Shown piece after piece: positions 8,832-18,308 of a DNA stretch of 64,000 bases. The stretch is from Pseudoduganella aquatica (GTDB taxonomy: Bacteria > Pseudomonadota > Gammaproteobacteria > Burkholderiales > Burkholderiaceae_D). Numbering within the stretch: the first letter of the stretch is position 1; each line of letters opens with the position of its first letter. The DNA lies in the NCBI RefSeq assembly GCF_009857595.1, contig NZ_WWCU01000004.1, positions 1-64,000 of the forward strand, read 5' to 3'. Made by a program: the position numbers and the translations under genes. The notes beneath the pieces were generated by a model. The model saw only the letters and a program-made list of their open reading frames with translations. It was not told the DNA's origin and searched no databases.

Positions 8832-8967
8832 GCGATCAGTCCTCGTAAGTGGTTTCAGTGTCTGAGCGTTGTGCGGCGCGCGGGCGCCAGGGCCTGCGCG
8901 GCTGGCTCAGTGTAAAAGCCGCGTCACATTGTTGCAAAAAAAGCAGTTGGCATGTGTTGCGGACTTT

Positions 8968-8978
8968 CCACAATGTGG
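8968..8978. promoter_or_regulatory. Small palindrome upstream of the receptor gene
   Basis: CCACAATGTGG reads the same on both strands except for the centre base and lies 137-147 bases upstream of the receptor start at 8831, in an otherwise featureless gap. It resembles the ACCA-N-TGGT sites of the GntR regulon further along only loosely (the core is two bases wider per arm), so membership of that regulon is doubtful. Confidence 0.25.
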
Positions 8979-8994
8979 GTGTTCTGTCGGTCCG

Positions 8995-10425
8995 CTACGC
9001 CGTCGTGGTGAGGGCAGCGGCAAGTATCAGTTTCATTTCCGCTCCATGGAGGAAGCTTGCGGGGGGGAAGCTGGCGCCGCTGCGGCGGCCGGCGCTGTCG
9101 ATGGCAGGGCTGCCCGGCAGCAGCGAGAAATCGCCGTCCTTGCGGTTGGTGGACGGCAGCGCGAGCAGCGGGTCGGCGAAACGGTCGTTGGGGCCTTTGG
9201 CCTCCACCTGCGGGCTGCCGAAATACAGGTTGTGGTCGTAGCGCACGCCGGCCATCGGCTTGCCGTTCACCTGGCGGTACTTGTCGGCCACCACGATGTT
9301 GTTGAGGATGTTGATATTGGTCGCATCGTGCGCGCCGATATCGTACAGCCGCCACATCTGCTGGTTGCGCCACACCGTGTTGTTCACAATGTCGATGCGG
9401 GCCTTGTGCGAACGGAATACGTGGATGCCGGCGCCGCCGTTGTTGTAGGAAAGGTTCTCGACCAGGGTGGCGCCTGCATAGTCGTACAGGCTGTCGAGGA
9501 TGATGCCGTTGCCGTCGCTGAACAGGTCCAGGTAGTACAAGCGCACCAGGCACTTGTTGTTGTAGACGCGGTTGTTGCGGATGATATTGTGGTAGCCGCT
9601 GGCCTGGTCGAAGTCGCGGCCGCGCAGCTGCGAGATGCCGGATCCGCCGTAGGGGCTGTACCAGGCGTTGTTGTAGACCTCGGAGTTCTCGATGGTGTAG
9701 TAGTCGGTGTCCATCATATTGATGCCGCCGGTGCCGAAGTCGCGCACCACCAGGTTGCTCAGCACGTAGTGGTGGTGGAACTCCTTCTTGCCCCGGAAGT
9801 CGGCGCTGATGCCGTTTGCGCTGCACAGGGGGCTGATGCGCTGGTAGGCCTTCGGCAAGCTCCGTGGCTTGGCCTGGGGCTTTTTCGGCGCGCTGGCCGC
9901 GCCCGGTCCCTGGTCCGGTGTGGCGTCGTCCATCGCGGCGTTCATTTCGCCCTCGGCCTTCCACGCGGCCAGGCTGGCCTTGAGGTCCATCTCGCCGTTC
10001 GCTTCCGCATCGGCCTGGCGCACGTTGCCGTTGTTGCCGGTCAGCGTCAGGCCATCGATCTTGATGTAGGACGCGTTCAGCAGGATCGCGTGCCACACGC
10101 CCTGCGCCACCAGTTCCGGCCTGGCGCCGGGATAGGCGCGCCAGGTGATCCACGCATCGGGCTTGCCCGAGCTGCGGATTTCCAGCAGGGCGGTGGCGTC
10201 CTTTTCGCTCCTGGCGCTGCGGTAGGTGCCGGCCATGACCCAGACCGTGTCGCCCGGCTTGAGCGCGCCGTCCGCGTGCTGCAAGGTCAGGAAGGGCGTG
10301 TTGGGGCTTTTGCCGTCGTTCTTGTCGTTGCCGTTTTCGGAAACGTAGAAATCGGCGCTGTGGGCGAGACTGCAGGCGAACAGGCTGCCCAGCAGGAGGG
10401 GCAGCAGGCGGATGGAGGTCTTCAT
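8995..10425 (-). CDS. Secreted right-handed parallel beta-helix protein
   Basis: A 476-residue exported protein (signal peptide ends SLAHSADF). The start FYVSENGNDKNDGKS, LTLQHADGALKPGDTVWVMAG and TYR is the entry motif of parallel beta-helix polysaccharide lyases and related proteins. It is followed by helix rungs such as YIKIDGLTLTGN, NIIRNNRVYNNK and IDIVNNTVWRNQ, and a C-terminal LPGSPAIDSAG that closes many such folds. It probably binds or cleaves a polysaccharide outside the cytoplasm; the sequence does not identify the PL family. ATG 10425 is chosen because it opens the signal peptide; the frame is open further upstream. It is the last gene of the minus-strand glycan cluster, and TTGACA on the minus strand (10553-10548) could give it its own promoter. 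Confidence 0.75.
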   Translation of the reverse strand: MKTSIRLLPLLLGSLFACSLAHSADFYVSENGNDKNDGKSPNTPFLTLQHADGALKPGDTVWVMAGTYRSARSEKDATALLEIRSSGKPDAWITWRAYPGARPELVAQGVWHAILLNASYIKIDGLTLTGNNGNVRQADAEANGEMDLKASLAAWKAEGEMNAAMDDATPDQGPGAASAPKKPQAKPRSLPKAYQRISPLCSANGISADFRGKKEFHHHYVLSNLVVRDFGTGGINMMDTDYYTIENSEVYNNAWYSPYGGSGISQLRGRDFDQASGYHNIIRNNRVYNNKCLVRLYYLDLFSDGNGIILDSLYDYAGATLVENLSYNNGGAGIHVFRSHKARIDIVNNTVWRNQQMWRLYDIGAHDATNINILNNIVVADKYRQVNGKPMAGVRYDHNLYFGSPQVEAKGPNDRFADPLLALPSTNRKDGDFSLLPGSPAIDSAGRRSGASFPPASFLHGAEMKLILAAALTTTA

Positions 10426-10628
10426 GTCGGCATTCGGGAAAAGGTTGAGCGGCGCGGGGAGACTGGTGCGGGCATCGCGAATTCTAATTGCGGCCCAAGC
10501 CGCTGTGCGGGAAGTGCGCTTAGAAAGCAAGGAAACATAAAGGCGTCTGTCAAGTTTCATAATTTGAGGGGCGGCTGCCCCGCAGCCTGCATGCCTTCCA
10601 CGCGCGCGGCAGCACTGCGCCGCCCGCG

Positions 10629-11693
10629 CTAGTCCGCTGCGCGCAGCAGGCCGGCGCGCCAGCGGGGCTGGCCGGGAGGGTAGGCGCCCACGTAGTCCTT
10701 GGCCAGCGGCGCGCCTTTCAGGCGGTAGTCGCCTGCCGCCGGGTTGACAAAGCTTGGCGCCGCCACCGTCTCGGAAGGAAGCAGCGGCTGCCCCAGCACG
10801 GTGTCCATGCCGCCGTTGATGCTGTAGTACTGGTTGCCTTCGCGCGTGCGCGGCGCAATGCCCAGCTTGCGGTCCGGTCCCTTGCACAGGCGCTGGCTTG
10901 CATCCACCACGAACAGGTTGCGGCTGACGTGGAACTCGTCGTCGCCCTTGTCATTGAAGCTCCAGAACACGGTGGACAAGGGGAATTCGGCTTCCTTGCG
11001 GATATGCGGCAGGCGGGTACGCCGCACGGTGTTGTTGCGGATTTCGATATTCTTTACGCGGGAAGCGCCGACGAATTTATCCACGTCGTCGCTGACGTTA
11101 TGGTCTATCAGCACGTCATTGCTCCTGCCCACCGCGATCTCCAGGAAGCCGCCTTTCACATTGCGCGACTGGTTGTGGTGGATATGGATGTGGTGGTCGC
11201 GGAATGCGGCCCGACGATGGCGATGGCGATCGCGCCCCATTGCTCCGTGATCTTGGCCGCGTCGTGGAAGTAGTTGTGCGTCACCACCGAGTGGCTGCCG
11301 CGCACGCGCACGCCGACCGCCGCGTTGGAAAACTCGTTGTTGCGTATCAGGACATGGGACGCGTCCTTGTCCACGAACAGCGCCGCCAGCTGGGTGACGT
11401 TCTTGTGCTGCTGGCTGCCCAGCACTTCGATGGAGCGGCCGTAGCTCTCCGCGAAATAGGGGTTCATCAGGCGCGGCGCGCAGCCCTTGCCGTAGGCCGT
11501 GACTGAGATGGGCGCGGCCTCGGTGCCGGAACTGCGCAGTGTCAGCGTGCCGGTGAAGGCGTCGCCGCGCGCCAGCCGCAGCGTGTCGCCGGGCGCCAGG
11601 GGCGCGGCGCTGGCCCGTTCCAGGGTGCGCCAGGGCTTGGCGCGGGTGCCGGGACTGGCGTCGTCGCCTGCCGCGCTGAGGGGCGGGCCGGAT
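10629..11693 (-). pseudogene. Parallel beta-helix protein gene, frameshifted and lacking a start
   Basis: Conceptual translation begins right after a stop codon with SGPPLSAAGDDASPGTRAKP, the mature N-terminus of a beta-helix protein; signal peptide and start codon are missing, and no ATG, GTG or TTG is available before the conserved part. The frame runs to AAKITEQWGAIAIAIVG, then continues in another frame as RDHHIHIHHNQSRNVKGG. One extra G in the G-run on the minus strand near 11210-11212 would restore the reading frame. Rungs such as VLIRNNEFSNAAVGV and VLIDHNVSDDVD show the fold. It ends SINGGMDT through the usual NPAAGDYRL element. Two independent lesions make a real pseudogene likely, although the indel alone could be a sequencing error. 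Confidence 0.75.
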
Positions 11694-11704
11694 TAAGGCC
11701 CGCC
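11682..11704. terminator. GC-rich hairpin between the unknown secreted gene and the beta-helix pseudogene
   Basis: GGCGGGCC and GGCCCGCC form an 8-bp perfect stem around a 7-base loop. It lies 15 bases past the stop of the gene at 11720-13156 on the minus strand and overlaps the start-less end of the beta-helix pseudogene. It has no T tract. It may mark the site where the pseudogene lost its 5' end. Confidence 0.4.
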
Positions 11705-11719
11705 GCTTCCCCGCTTTCT

Positions 11720-13156
11720 TTAGAGCGCCTCCACCACCAACTGCTGGTTGGTCACGCCCAGGCCGGCGATATAGACCAGCAGCCGCGCGTCAAAGTAGCT
11801 GTTGGCCGGCACCGTGTAGGTGCCGATCACCTGGCGCGGCTGGGTGGGCGTGGTCCACAAGTCCAGCTTGACGCCGTTGAAGCTGGCCGGCGAACTGAAG
11901 GTGAACGACGGCGTGTTGGTCGCCGCCGTGTAGCTCGATGCGAAGGAGATGCGCACATCGCGCGCGGCGCTGGTGGTGTTGAACAGGCGCAGCGTGGTGT
12001 CGAATTTGTGGCCGTAGTTGCCGAAGGTGCGGGTAGCCGAATCGGACAGCCGCGTGTCGGCAGCCACGGTCTGCTCATGCAGATGGCTGTTGTACTTGGC
12101 CGTGGTGTCGAAGGAGAAACCGATGTACTGGCCGCTGCCGGCCGGCAGCACCACATTGGTCAGCCCCGTCATTTCGGACGCGGCATACACGCCGCCTTCG
12201 CGGCCATAGGTATTGGGACCGGTAGAGTAGATGTCGCCCGGCGCCGCCGCGCCCTGGCTCTTGTTGATGGCGTCGGACGTGGTGCCGGTGGTGGTGACCA
12301 CGGTGTAGAGGTAGACGCCGCCGGTGGTGCAGATTTCAAAGCGGCCGTCCGCCATGTTGTTGGCCGACATGGCCACCTTGGCGATCTCCGTGGCCTGCAG
12401 CGAGGCCACGGCGCGGTTGCTGAAGTTGACCGCGTAGCTGCCGTCGCGCCAGTCCTTGGACACGTAGTAACTCTGGCCCGTGCCCTTGCCGTTCAGCGGC
12501 TTGGTGGCGTTGGTGTAGGCCGAACCTTTCGCCGAGAGCGTTACGCCGCCCGCTTGCGGATTGGAGGCCAGCAGGTGCACATAGGCGGTGCCTCCGGTCT
12601 GGTTGATGTGGAAGAAGTAGGCGCTGCTGCAGCCGGTGAGCTGGTTGGCCTGGCCGCCGCGCGTGGCGTCGGTGCGGCTGTTCTGCATCAGCCAGCCGGT
12701 GCCGGTGAAGATTTCGGGGTTGTTACTCTTCCAGAATTTGTTTCCGCCCGCTGCGATGGTCAGTGGCGCGAGCTGGTCGTCCGCCACCTTGGCATTCGTG
12801 CCCAGCGTCCCGAAGTACCATACCTGCGCAGGGTCCTGGGCCGGCGGAGCCACCGGGTCCTGCACCCAGGCCACGTGCGGCGCGAAGAAGTAGCCGGTGC
12901 TGAAGGCGCAGCCTGCGAGCGGTGTGTCCAGCGTGGCGGCGTAGTGGTTGGCGACAACCGGGGAGGCGCTGCCCGCGCCCAGCATGCTGCCGGCGTTGAC
13001 CCAGCATTTGTCCGCCGCCGCCAGCGTGGACGAGTCGGCGGTGGTGCGCTTGAACCAGGTGGACGTGTCGACCCGCACCACGTCCGCCATGGCGGGGATG
13101 GCTGCCAGGCCGAGGCAGGCCGCCAGCATTGCTATGTATCGCTGCGTTTTCTTCAT
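11720..13156 (-). CDS. Secreted protein of unknown function
   Basis: A 478-residue protein with a clear signal peptide (MKKTQRYIAMLAACLGLAAI, cleavage after AMA) and a GGAGAAGG ribosome binding site 2 bases before ATG 13156. No family is recognised. The mature part is rich in Thr, Ser, Ala, Asn and Gly and reads like stacked beta-sandwich domains. Cysteines are few and spaced (CWVNAGS, GCAFST, LTGCSSAYFF, FEICTTGG), compatible with disulphides outside the cytoplasm. The C-terminus (TYTVPANSYFDARLLVYIAG) resembles an all-beta domain. It lies 100 bases downstream of the aldose epimerase in the glycan operon, so a role in binding or attacking the glycan is inferred from context only. Confidence 0.7.
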   Translation of the reverse strand: MKKTQRYIAMLAACLGLAAIPAMADVVRVDTSTWFKRTTADSSTLAAADKCWVNAGSMLGAGSASPVVANHYAATLDTPLAGCAFSTGYFFAPHVAWVQDPVAPPAQDPAQVWYFGTLGTNAKVADDQLAPLTIAAGGNKFWKSNNPEIFTGTGWLMQNSRTDATRGGQANQLTGCSSAYFFHINQTGGTAYVHLLASNPQAGGVTLSAKGSAYTNATKPLNGKGTGQSYYVSKDWRDGSYAVNFSNRAVASLQATEIAKVAMSANNMADGRFEICTTGGVYLYTVVTTTGTTSDAINKSQGAAAPGDIYSTGPNTYGREGGVYAASEMTGLTNVVLPAGSGQYIGFSFDTTAKYNSHLHEQTVAADTRLSDSATRTFGNYGHKFDTTLRLFNTTSAARDVRISFASSYTAATNTPSFTFSSPASFNGVKLDLWTTPTQPRQVIGTYTVPANSYFDARLLVYIAGLGVTNQQLVVEAL

Positions 13157-13255
13157 ACCTTCTCCAATCTGCTGAACATCAGACGTCAAAGGGCCGGACC
13201 CGGCATCCGGCCGATGGAACGCGTGGTCGCCCGCCGGCACGCGCTTGCAGCGCCC

Positions 13256-14124
13256 TCACGTGCTGGGATGCACGGTGATGGCGTAATGAGTGGAAAAGGT
13301 GGCGCCGGCGGCCAGTTCGACTATGCCGGGCTTGTCGCGCAGTTCGCCGGAGACGGCGGCGCTGTCGTCATAGCCATGCCAGGGTTCGATGCAGATGTAG
13401 GAGGCGCCGGGCCGGGACCATATGCCCAGGTCGGGGGCGCCGCCGGTGTCGAGCACCAGCCGGGTGGCGCCGTCCGCGCGCGCCAGCGCCACATGCCGCG
13501 CATGCATCTGCGTGAAGATCAGGGCGTCGTCGTCGAACAGTCCGGGGGACAGCGGCAGGCTGTTGCCGGGGCCAAGGGAATAGGGGCGGGATGCAGCGCC
13601 CAGCAAGGGGCCATCGAGCTGGCGCACTTGCTGTGGCGATTCGGAAAACAGCAGGCGCCAGCTGGCGCCGCCATCCTGGGGTAGCCTGAATCCCGGATGC
13701 GAGCCGAGAGAGAAGTACATGTTTTCGGCGCCGGTGTTGTGGACGTTGTAGACCACGCGCAGGCAGTTCTTTTCGAGCGTGAAGCGCACGGTCAATGTGA
13801 ACGCAAACGGATAGCAGGCCAGCGTGGCCGGCGTACTTTGCAGTTCCAGCAGCACGCTGTCTGCTTGCGTCTCCCGTACTGCAAAGCGGCAGTGGCGCGC
13901 AAAGCCGTGTATGGGCAGCTCGTAGCGCTTGCCTGCGTGGCGGTAGCCGCCGTCCTTCAAGCGGCCCACCACAGGGAACAGGATGGGCGCGCTGTCCTCC
14001 CACACGGCGGGATCGCGCTGCCACAGATATTCCTCGCCGCCGGCGTCGGCCAGGCTGCGCAGCTCCGCGCCGCGCAGCGCCACGACACAGTGCAGCAGGC
14101 CGTTCGCGAGACTTACCTGGTCCA

Positions 14125-14125
<1 letters not shown>
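13256..14125 (-). CDS. Aldose 1-epimerase family protein
   Basis: A 289-residue galactose-mutarotase-like protein (GalM superfamily), which interconverts alpha and beta anomers of a hexose. Visible landmarks are GAELRSLAD and EYLWQRDPAVWEDSAPILFP near the N-terminus, VVGRLKDGGYRHAGKRY, the His in PIHGFARH, the catalytic-region FSLGSHPGFRLP and the C-terminal CIEPWHGYDD. It has no signal peptide, so it acts in the cytoplasm. Its start overlaps the stop of the ABC ATPase by one base, placing it in the operon and suggesting it handles the anomer of the imported or released sugar. Confidence 0.85.
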
Positions 14126-15219
<1,094 letters not shown>

Positions 15220-15231
15220 GCGTAGTTCGTA

Positions 15232-16818
15232 TCAGTGTTGAATATCGGGCAGGCGGGCCAGCAGCGCGCGGTCCCATTCCAGCGGAATCCCGGCTGCGCG
15301 CAGCTGCTGGCGGAAGGCGGCCCGCAGTTCGGCGCTGCCGTGGATGGCGGCGAGCGGCTGGCCGCAGCCGAGCGCAAACACGGCGAGCAGGCCCGCCACT
15401 TCACCGATCAGCCATTCGGCCGGGTGGACGCGGGTGCAGGCGTTCACCAGGTGGGTCACGCTGATGTTCTTGCACGCCGGGATCAGGTTGTTGCAATCGG
15501 CCGGAATGAAGCTGCCAAGCGGCAGCTCGAACGGGCGCACGCGGGCGTTCACGCCGTGGCCGGACACCACCGTTGGGTGGATGTCCATGTTGTACCAGGC
15601 GACGCCGACGTTGTGCGAGTCTGCATCGCTGCCAGGCGTTGCAGTCGCGCCGCCGGGCAGGATGTCAGCCTGCGACAGGCAGGCCAGGCCGATGATGCGG
15701 CGCGATTCGCGCACATACACTTGCTGCGCCAGGCCGTCCGGCGTGGCCAGCACGTCGGGCGCCAGCGCCAGTTCCGGGTAGCCGGCGCCGCCGTCCGGAC
15801 GCGGCGCCTCGGTGCGCAGCCAGTGCAGCAGGCAAAGCGACAGCTCGCGCGCGGCGGCCACCACGTCTGCTTCATCCATGCCGCCGTCCAGCAGCGGATG
15901 CAGCGCGTAGTCGTTCTGCGCCCAGTTCACCAGCGACACCTCGCTGCGCGGCGGCTGCCAGTTGGCGGCGCTGACCACGCGGCGGTAGCGCCACAGGTCC
16001 AGCGTGGCGCCGCTGCCGAACAGCGGCAGGCGCACGGCTTGCCCGCGCCCGCTGCCGGGGATGTACTCGCTGAACTGCGCGTAGCCGTAGTGCGGCACCA
16101 GGTAGCGCGACCAGAAGGCGTAGCCCGGCGGCGCTTCGGCTGCTGCGGCCGAGGCGCTTGCCTCCCGGCGCAGGGCCATGACCACGGTGACGGGCTGCTG
16201 GTCGTTGCGGTCCGCCGTCTCCGGCGCGTCCGGTTCGCCGAACTCGCTGCGCGCTTCCTTGCCCAGGCGGTAGGGCAGGCCGGCTGCCTTGATCAGTGCG
16301 CCGGTATCGGTTCCGTCCAGGAACCAGGGCGCGTGGATATCGGTGCGCAGTCCCTCGCCGTCGATGACGGTGGCGCTGACGATGGTGCGGCCCGCACGCT
16401 GCGCGCTGCACAGGCGCACGCCGCGCAGTATGCGCATGCGGCCTGACGCGATGTGCGGGGCCAGCAGCTGCTCTATATACTCCGCCGCGACGGCGGGTTC
16501 CACGCAAAGCCGGCTCACCCAGCCGTCGCCCGGATTGCAGCCTTCCGTCATGGCCGTGTTGTCGCGGAACCCGGGCTGGGCCAGATAGTGCGCGCGCAGC
16601 GCGGTGCGCATGGCCATGTAGCTGGCGCTGGCGCCGCCGGATTCAATCAGCGGATGCTCGTCCGGCGGCACGCCCTGGCTGGTCAATTGCCCGCCCAGCC
16701 ATGCATATTCGGCTGCCAGCAGCACCCGGAGGCCCTGCTGCGCCGCCTGCCATGCAGCGAGCACGCCACCCAGGCTGGCGCCGATCACGGCGATTTCGGT
16801 ATCGATGCGCGCTATCAT
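15232..16818 (-). CDS. FAD-dependent oxidoreductase (PF12831-like)
   Basis: A 528-residue flavoprotein. A Rossmann FAD-binding motif opens the protein (IAVIGASLGGVLAAWQAAQQG), followed by YAWLGGQLTSQGVP, typical of the FAD-dependent oxidoreductase family PF12831 found in carbohydrate clusters of many bacteria. Further landmarks are WFLDGTDTGALIKAAGLPYR, YVRESRRIIGL and CKNISVTHLVNACTRVHPAE at the C-terminus. No signal peptide, so cytoplasmic. The substrate is not known; oxidation of a sugar released by the GH38 enzyme is a reasonable inference. ATG 16818 overlaps the stop of the DUF4127 gene (ATGA), which fixes the start. Confidence 0.85.
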   Translation of the reverse strand: MIARIDTEIAVIGASLGGVLAAWQAAQQGLRVLLAAEYAWLGGQLTSQGVPPDEHPLIESGGASASYMAMRTALRAHYLAQPGFRDNTAMTEGCNPGDGWVSRLCVEPAVAAEYIEQLLAPHIASGRMRILRGVRLCSAQRAGRTIVSATVIDGEGLRTDIHAPWFLDGTDTGALIKAAGLPYRLGKEARSEFGEPDAPETADRNDQQPVTVVMALRREASASAAAAEAPPGYAFWSRYLVPHYGYAQFSEYIPGSGRGQAVRLPLFGSGATLDLWRYRRVVSAANWQPPRSEVSLVNWAQNDYALHPLLDGGMDEADVVAAARELSLCLLHWLRTEAPRPDGGAGYPELALAPDVLATPDGLAQQVYVRESRRIIGLACLSQADILPGGATATPGSDADSHNVGVAWYNMDIHPTVVSGHGVNARVRPFELPLGSFIPADCNNLIPACKNISVTHLVNACTRVHPAEWLIGEVAGLLAVFALGCGQPLAAIHGSAELRAAFRQQLRAAGIPLEWDRALLARLPDIQH

Positions 16819-18308
16819 GCCGATGCCTCCGCCGCTTGCAGGCGCAGGCCGATTTCGAATGTGCGGTCCCACGGCAGATAGACTTCACGCACCTGCCAAC
16901 CCAGGCCTTGTGCGCTTGCCCAGGCGTTGGCGTGGCTGGTGTAAGTCAATTCAACAAGGCTGCGCAGGTGTTCTGCACTGCACGCGTCTTCGTCGATGGC
17001 TGTGCGCACGGTCTGGCGCAACACGGATTGGTACAGCACATCTTCCAGCAGCCGCAGCGCAAGCACTTCGCGGTTGGCGGCGGTGTGGCGGCGCCCGCGC
17101 GCAAGCACGCATTGCGCCACCAGGCTGCCTATGCTGTTGCTGGCCGTGTTCCAGGCCGCGTAGGCCGCGAGCGTGTTCAAGGGCAGCGCCTGCGGCAGCT
17201 GGGCGATGAGCATCGGGTCGCCGCCGTTGGCGTAGGCCAGGTCGGCCACCGCAACCGGCTTGGCTTGCGCGTGCCAAGCGGCCAGCTGCTCCAGCCAGCC
17301 AGAGGCAAGCGGCTGCGGATCGGGCAGTGGCTTGCGCATGGCCCAGTCGCCTTGCTGTCCGCCGCGTGTGTGCACGGCCAGGATCACGTCCGCCTCGGCG
17401 CTGCTGTCCACCTGGCGCGCGCCGGCTGCGGCTATCTGGCTGGCGACGGCATCGAGCACTGGCCGGTCTTCGTACAGCGCGCGCAGGCTGCCCACGTGCT
17501 GCGGGTCGCTGCAATGCACGTAGAAGGACAGCGGCGGTTCTGCGCTGTGCGCCGCCACCATGTGCGCGCACAGCGTATGCATGACTTCATCCGCACCCGG
17601 ATAGACCAGCACCTTGCCGGACAGGCCCAGCTCCGCAATGCGCCGCTCCAGCAGGCGCCGTTCGGCGATATTGAAGCCGTATTCGGCGGTGTCGTCTTGC
17701 GGCAGCACGAGGCGGTCTATCAGGCCGCTTGCCGCCATGTCCAGCGCGCGCAGCGTGAGCTGCAGGTTGCGTTCGCGCGTGGCCAGGTAGTCGCTGCGGA
17801 TCGCGTCCGGAATGGCGGCGGCGGCCGCCAGCGCAGCTTCGATGCTGGCGCCGAGCTGGTTGGCCTGGTCCGTTGTATAGGACCAGTTCCAGATCAGCTG
17901 CCCGTACTCGGACCAGTAATCCTTTTCTTCCTGGTTGACGTTGTTGTTCGAGATGCGCATGGTGGCGGCAAACGCATACACCGGCTTGCCGGGGGCGGCG
18001 GCTTTCAGGCGCGGCACCAGGTCCAGCCAGGCTTCCAGCTCGGCCAGCGTGTCCGGGATGAAGCGGGACGGCACCAGGCCGCCGTAGGCCAGCATGTCCA
18101 GCGACAGGACGAAGCCATCGGCGTGCGGCGCCTGCGCCAGCAGCCAGTCGGCCAGTTGCTGCCGGTCCGCCGGGCGCTTCAGGTGGCCGAGCTGATTCAC
18201 TTCAGGCATGGCCAGCTGCCAGCCCGCCAGGGCCGCCAGCATTTGTACCTGCTCGCGCACGGCGGGGCGGCCGTCAACCGGCAGGGCGGCGATGCGGCGC
18301 GGGCTCAT
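16815..18308 (-). CDS. DUF4127 family protein
   Basis: A 497-residue protein of the uncharacterised DUF4127 family. It begins RRIAALPVDGRPAVREQVQM and contains DGFVLSLDMLAYGGLVPSR, AFAATMRISNNNVNQEEKDY, LVLPQDDTAEYGFN, VYPGADEV, ILAVHTRG and DLAYANGGDP. All of these are family-typical blocks, rich in conserved Asp, Asn and His that could form an active site. No signal peptide. The gene is joined by ATGA overlaps to the GH38 gene upstream and the FAD oxidoreductase downstream, so it must act in the same pathway. Its biochemical activity is unknown; a hydrolase or isomerase role is possible but not shown. Confidence 0.85.
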   Translation of the reverse strand: MSPRRIAALPVDGRPAVREQVQMLAALAGWQLAMPEVNQLGHLKRPADRQQLADWLLAQAPHADGFVLSLDMLAYGGLVPSRFIPDTLAELEAWLDLVPRLKAAAPGKPVYAFAATMRISNNNVNQEEKDYWSEYGQLIWNWSYTTDQANQLGASIEAALAAAAAIPDAIRSDYLATRERNLQLTLRALDMAASGLIDRLVLPQDDTAEYGFNIAERRLLERRIAELGLSGKVLVYPGADEVMHTLCAHMVAAHSAEPPLSFYVHCSDPQHVGSLRALYEDRPVLDAVASQIAAAGARQVDSSAEADVILAVHTRGGQQGDWAMRKPLPDPQPLASGWLEQLAAWHAQAKPVAVADLAYANGGDPMLIAQLPQALPLNTLAAYAAWNTASNSIGSLVAQCVLARGRRHTAANREVLALRLLEDVLYQSVLRQTVRTAIDEDACSAEHLRSLVELTYTSHANAWASAQGLGWQVREVYLPWDRTFEIGLRLQAAEASA

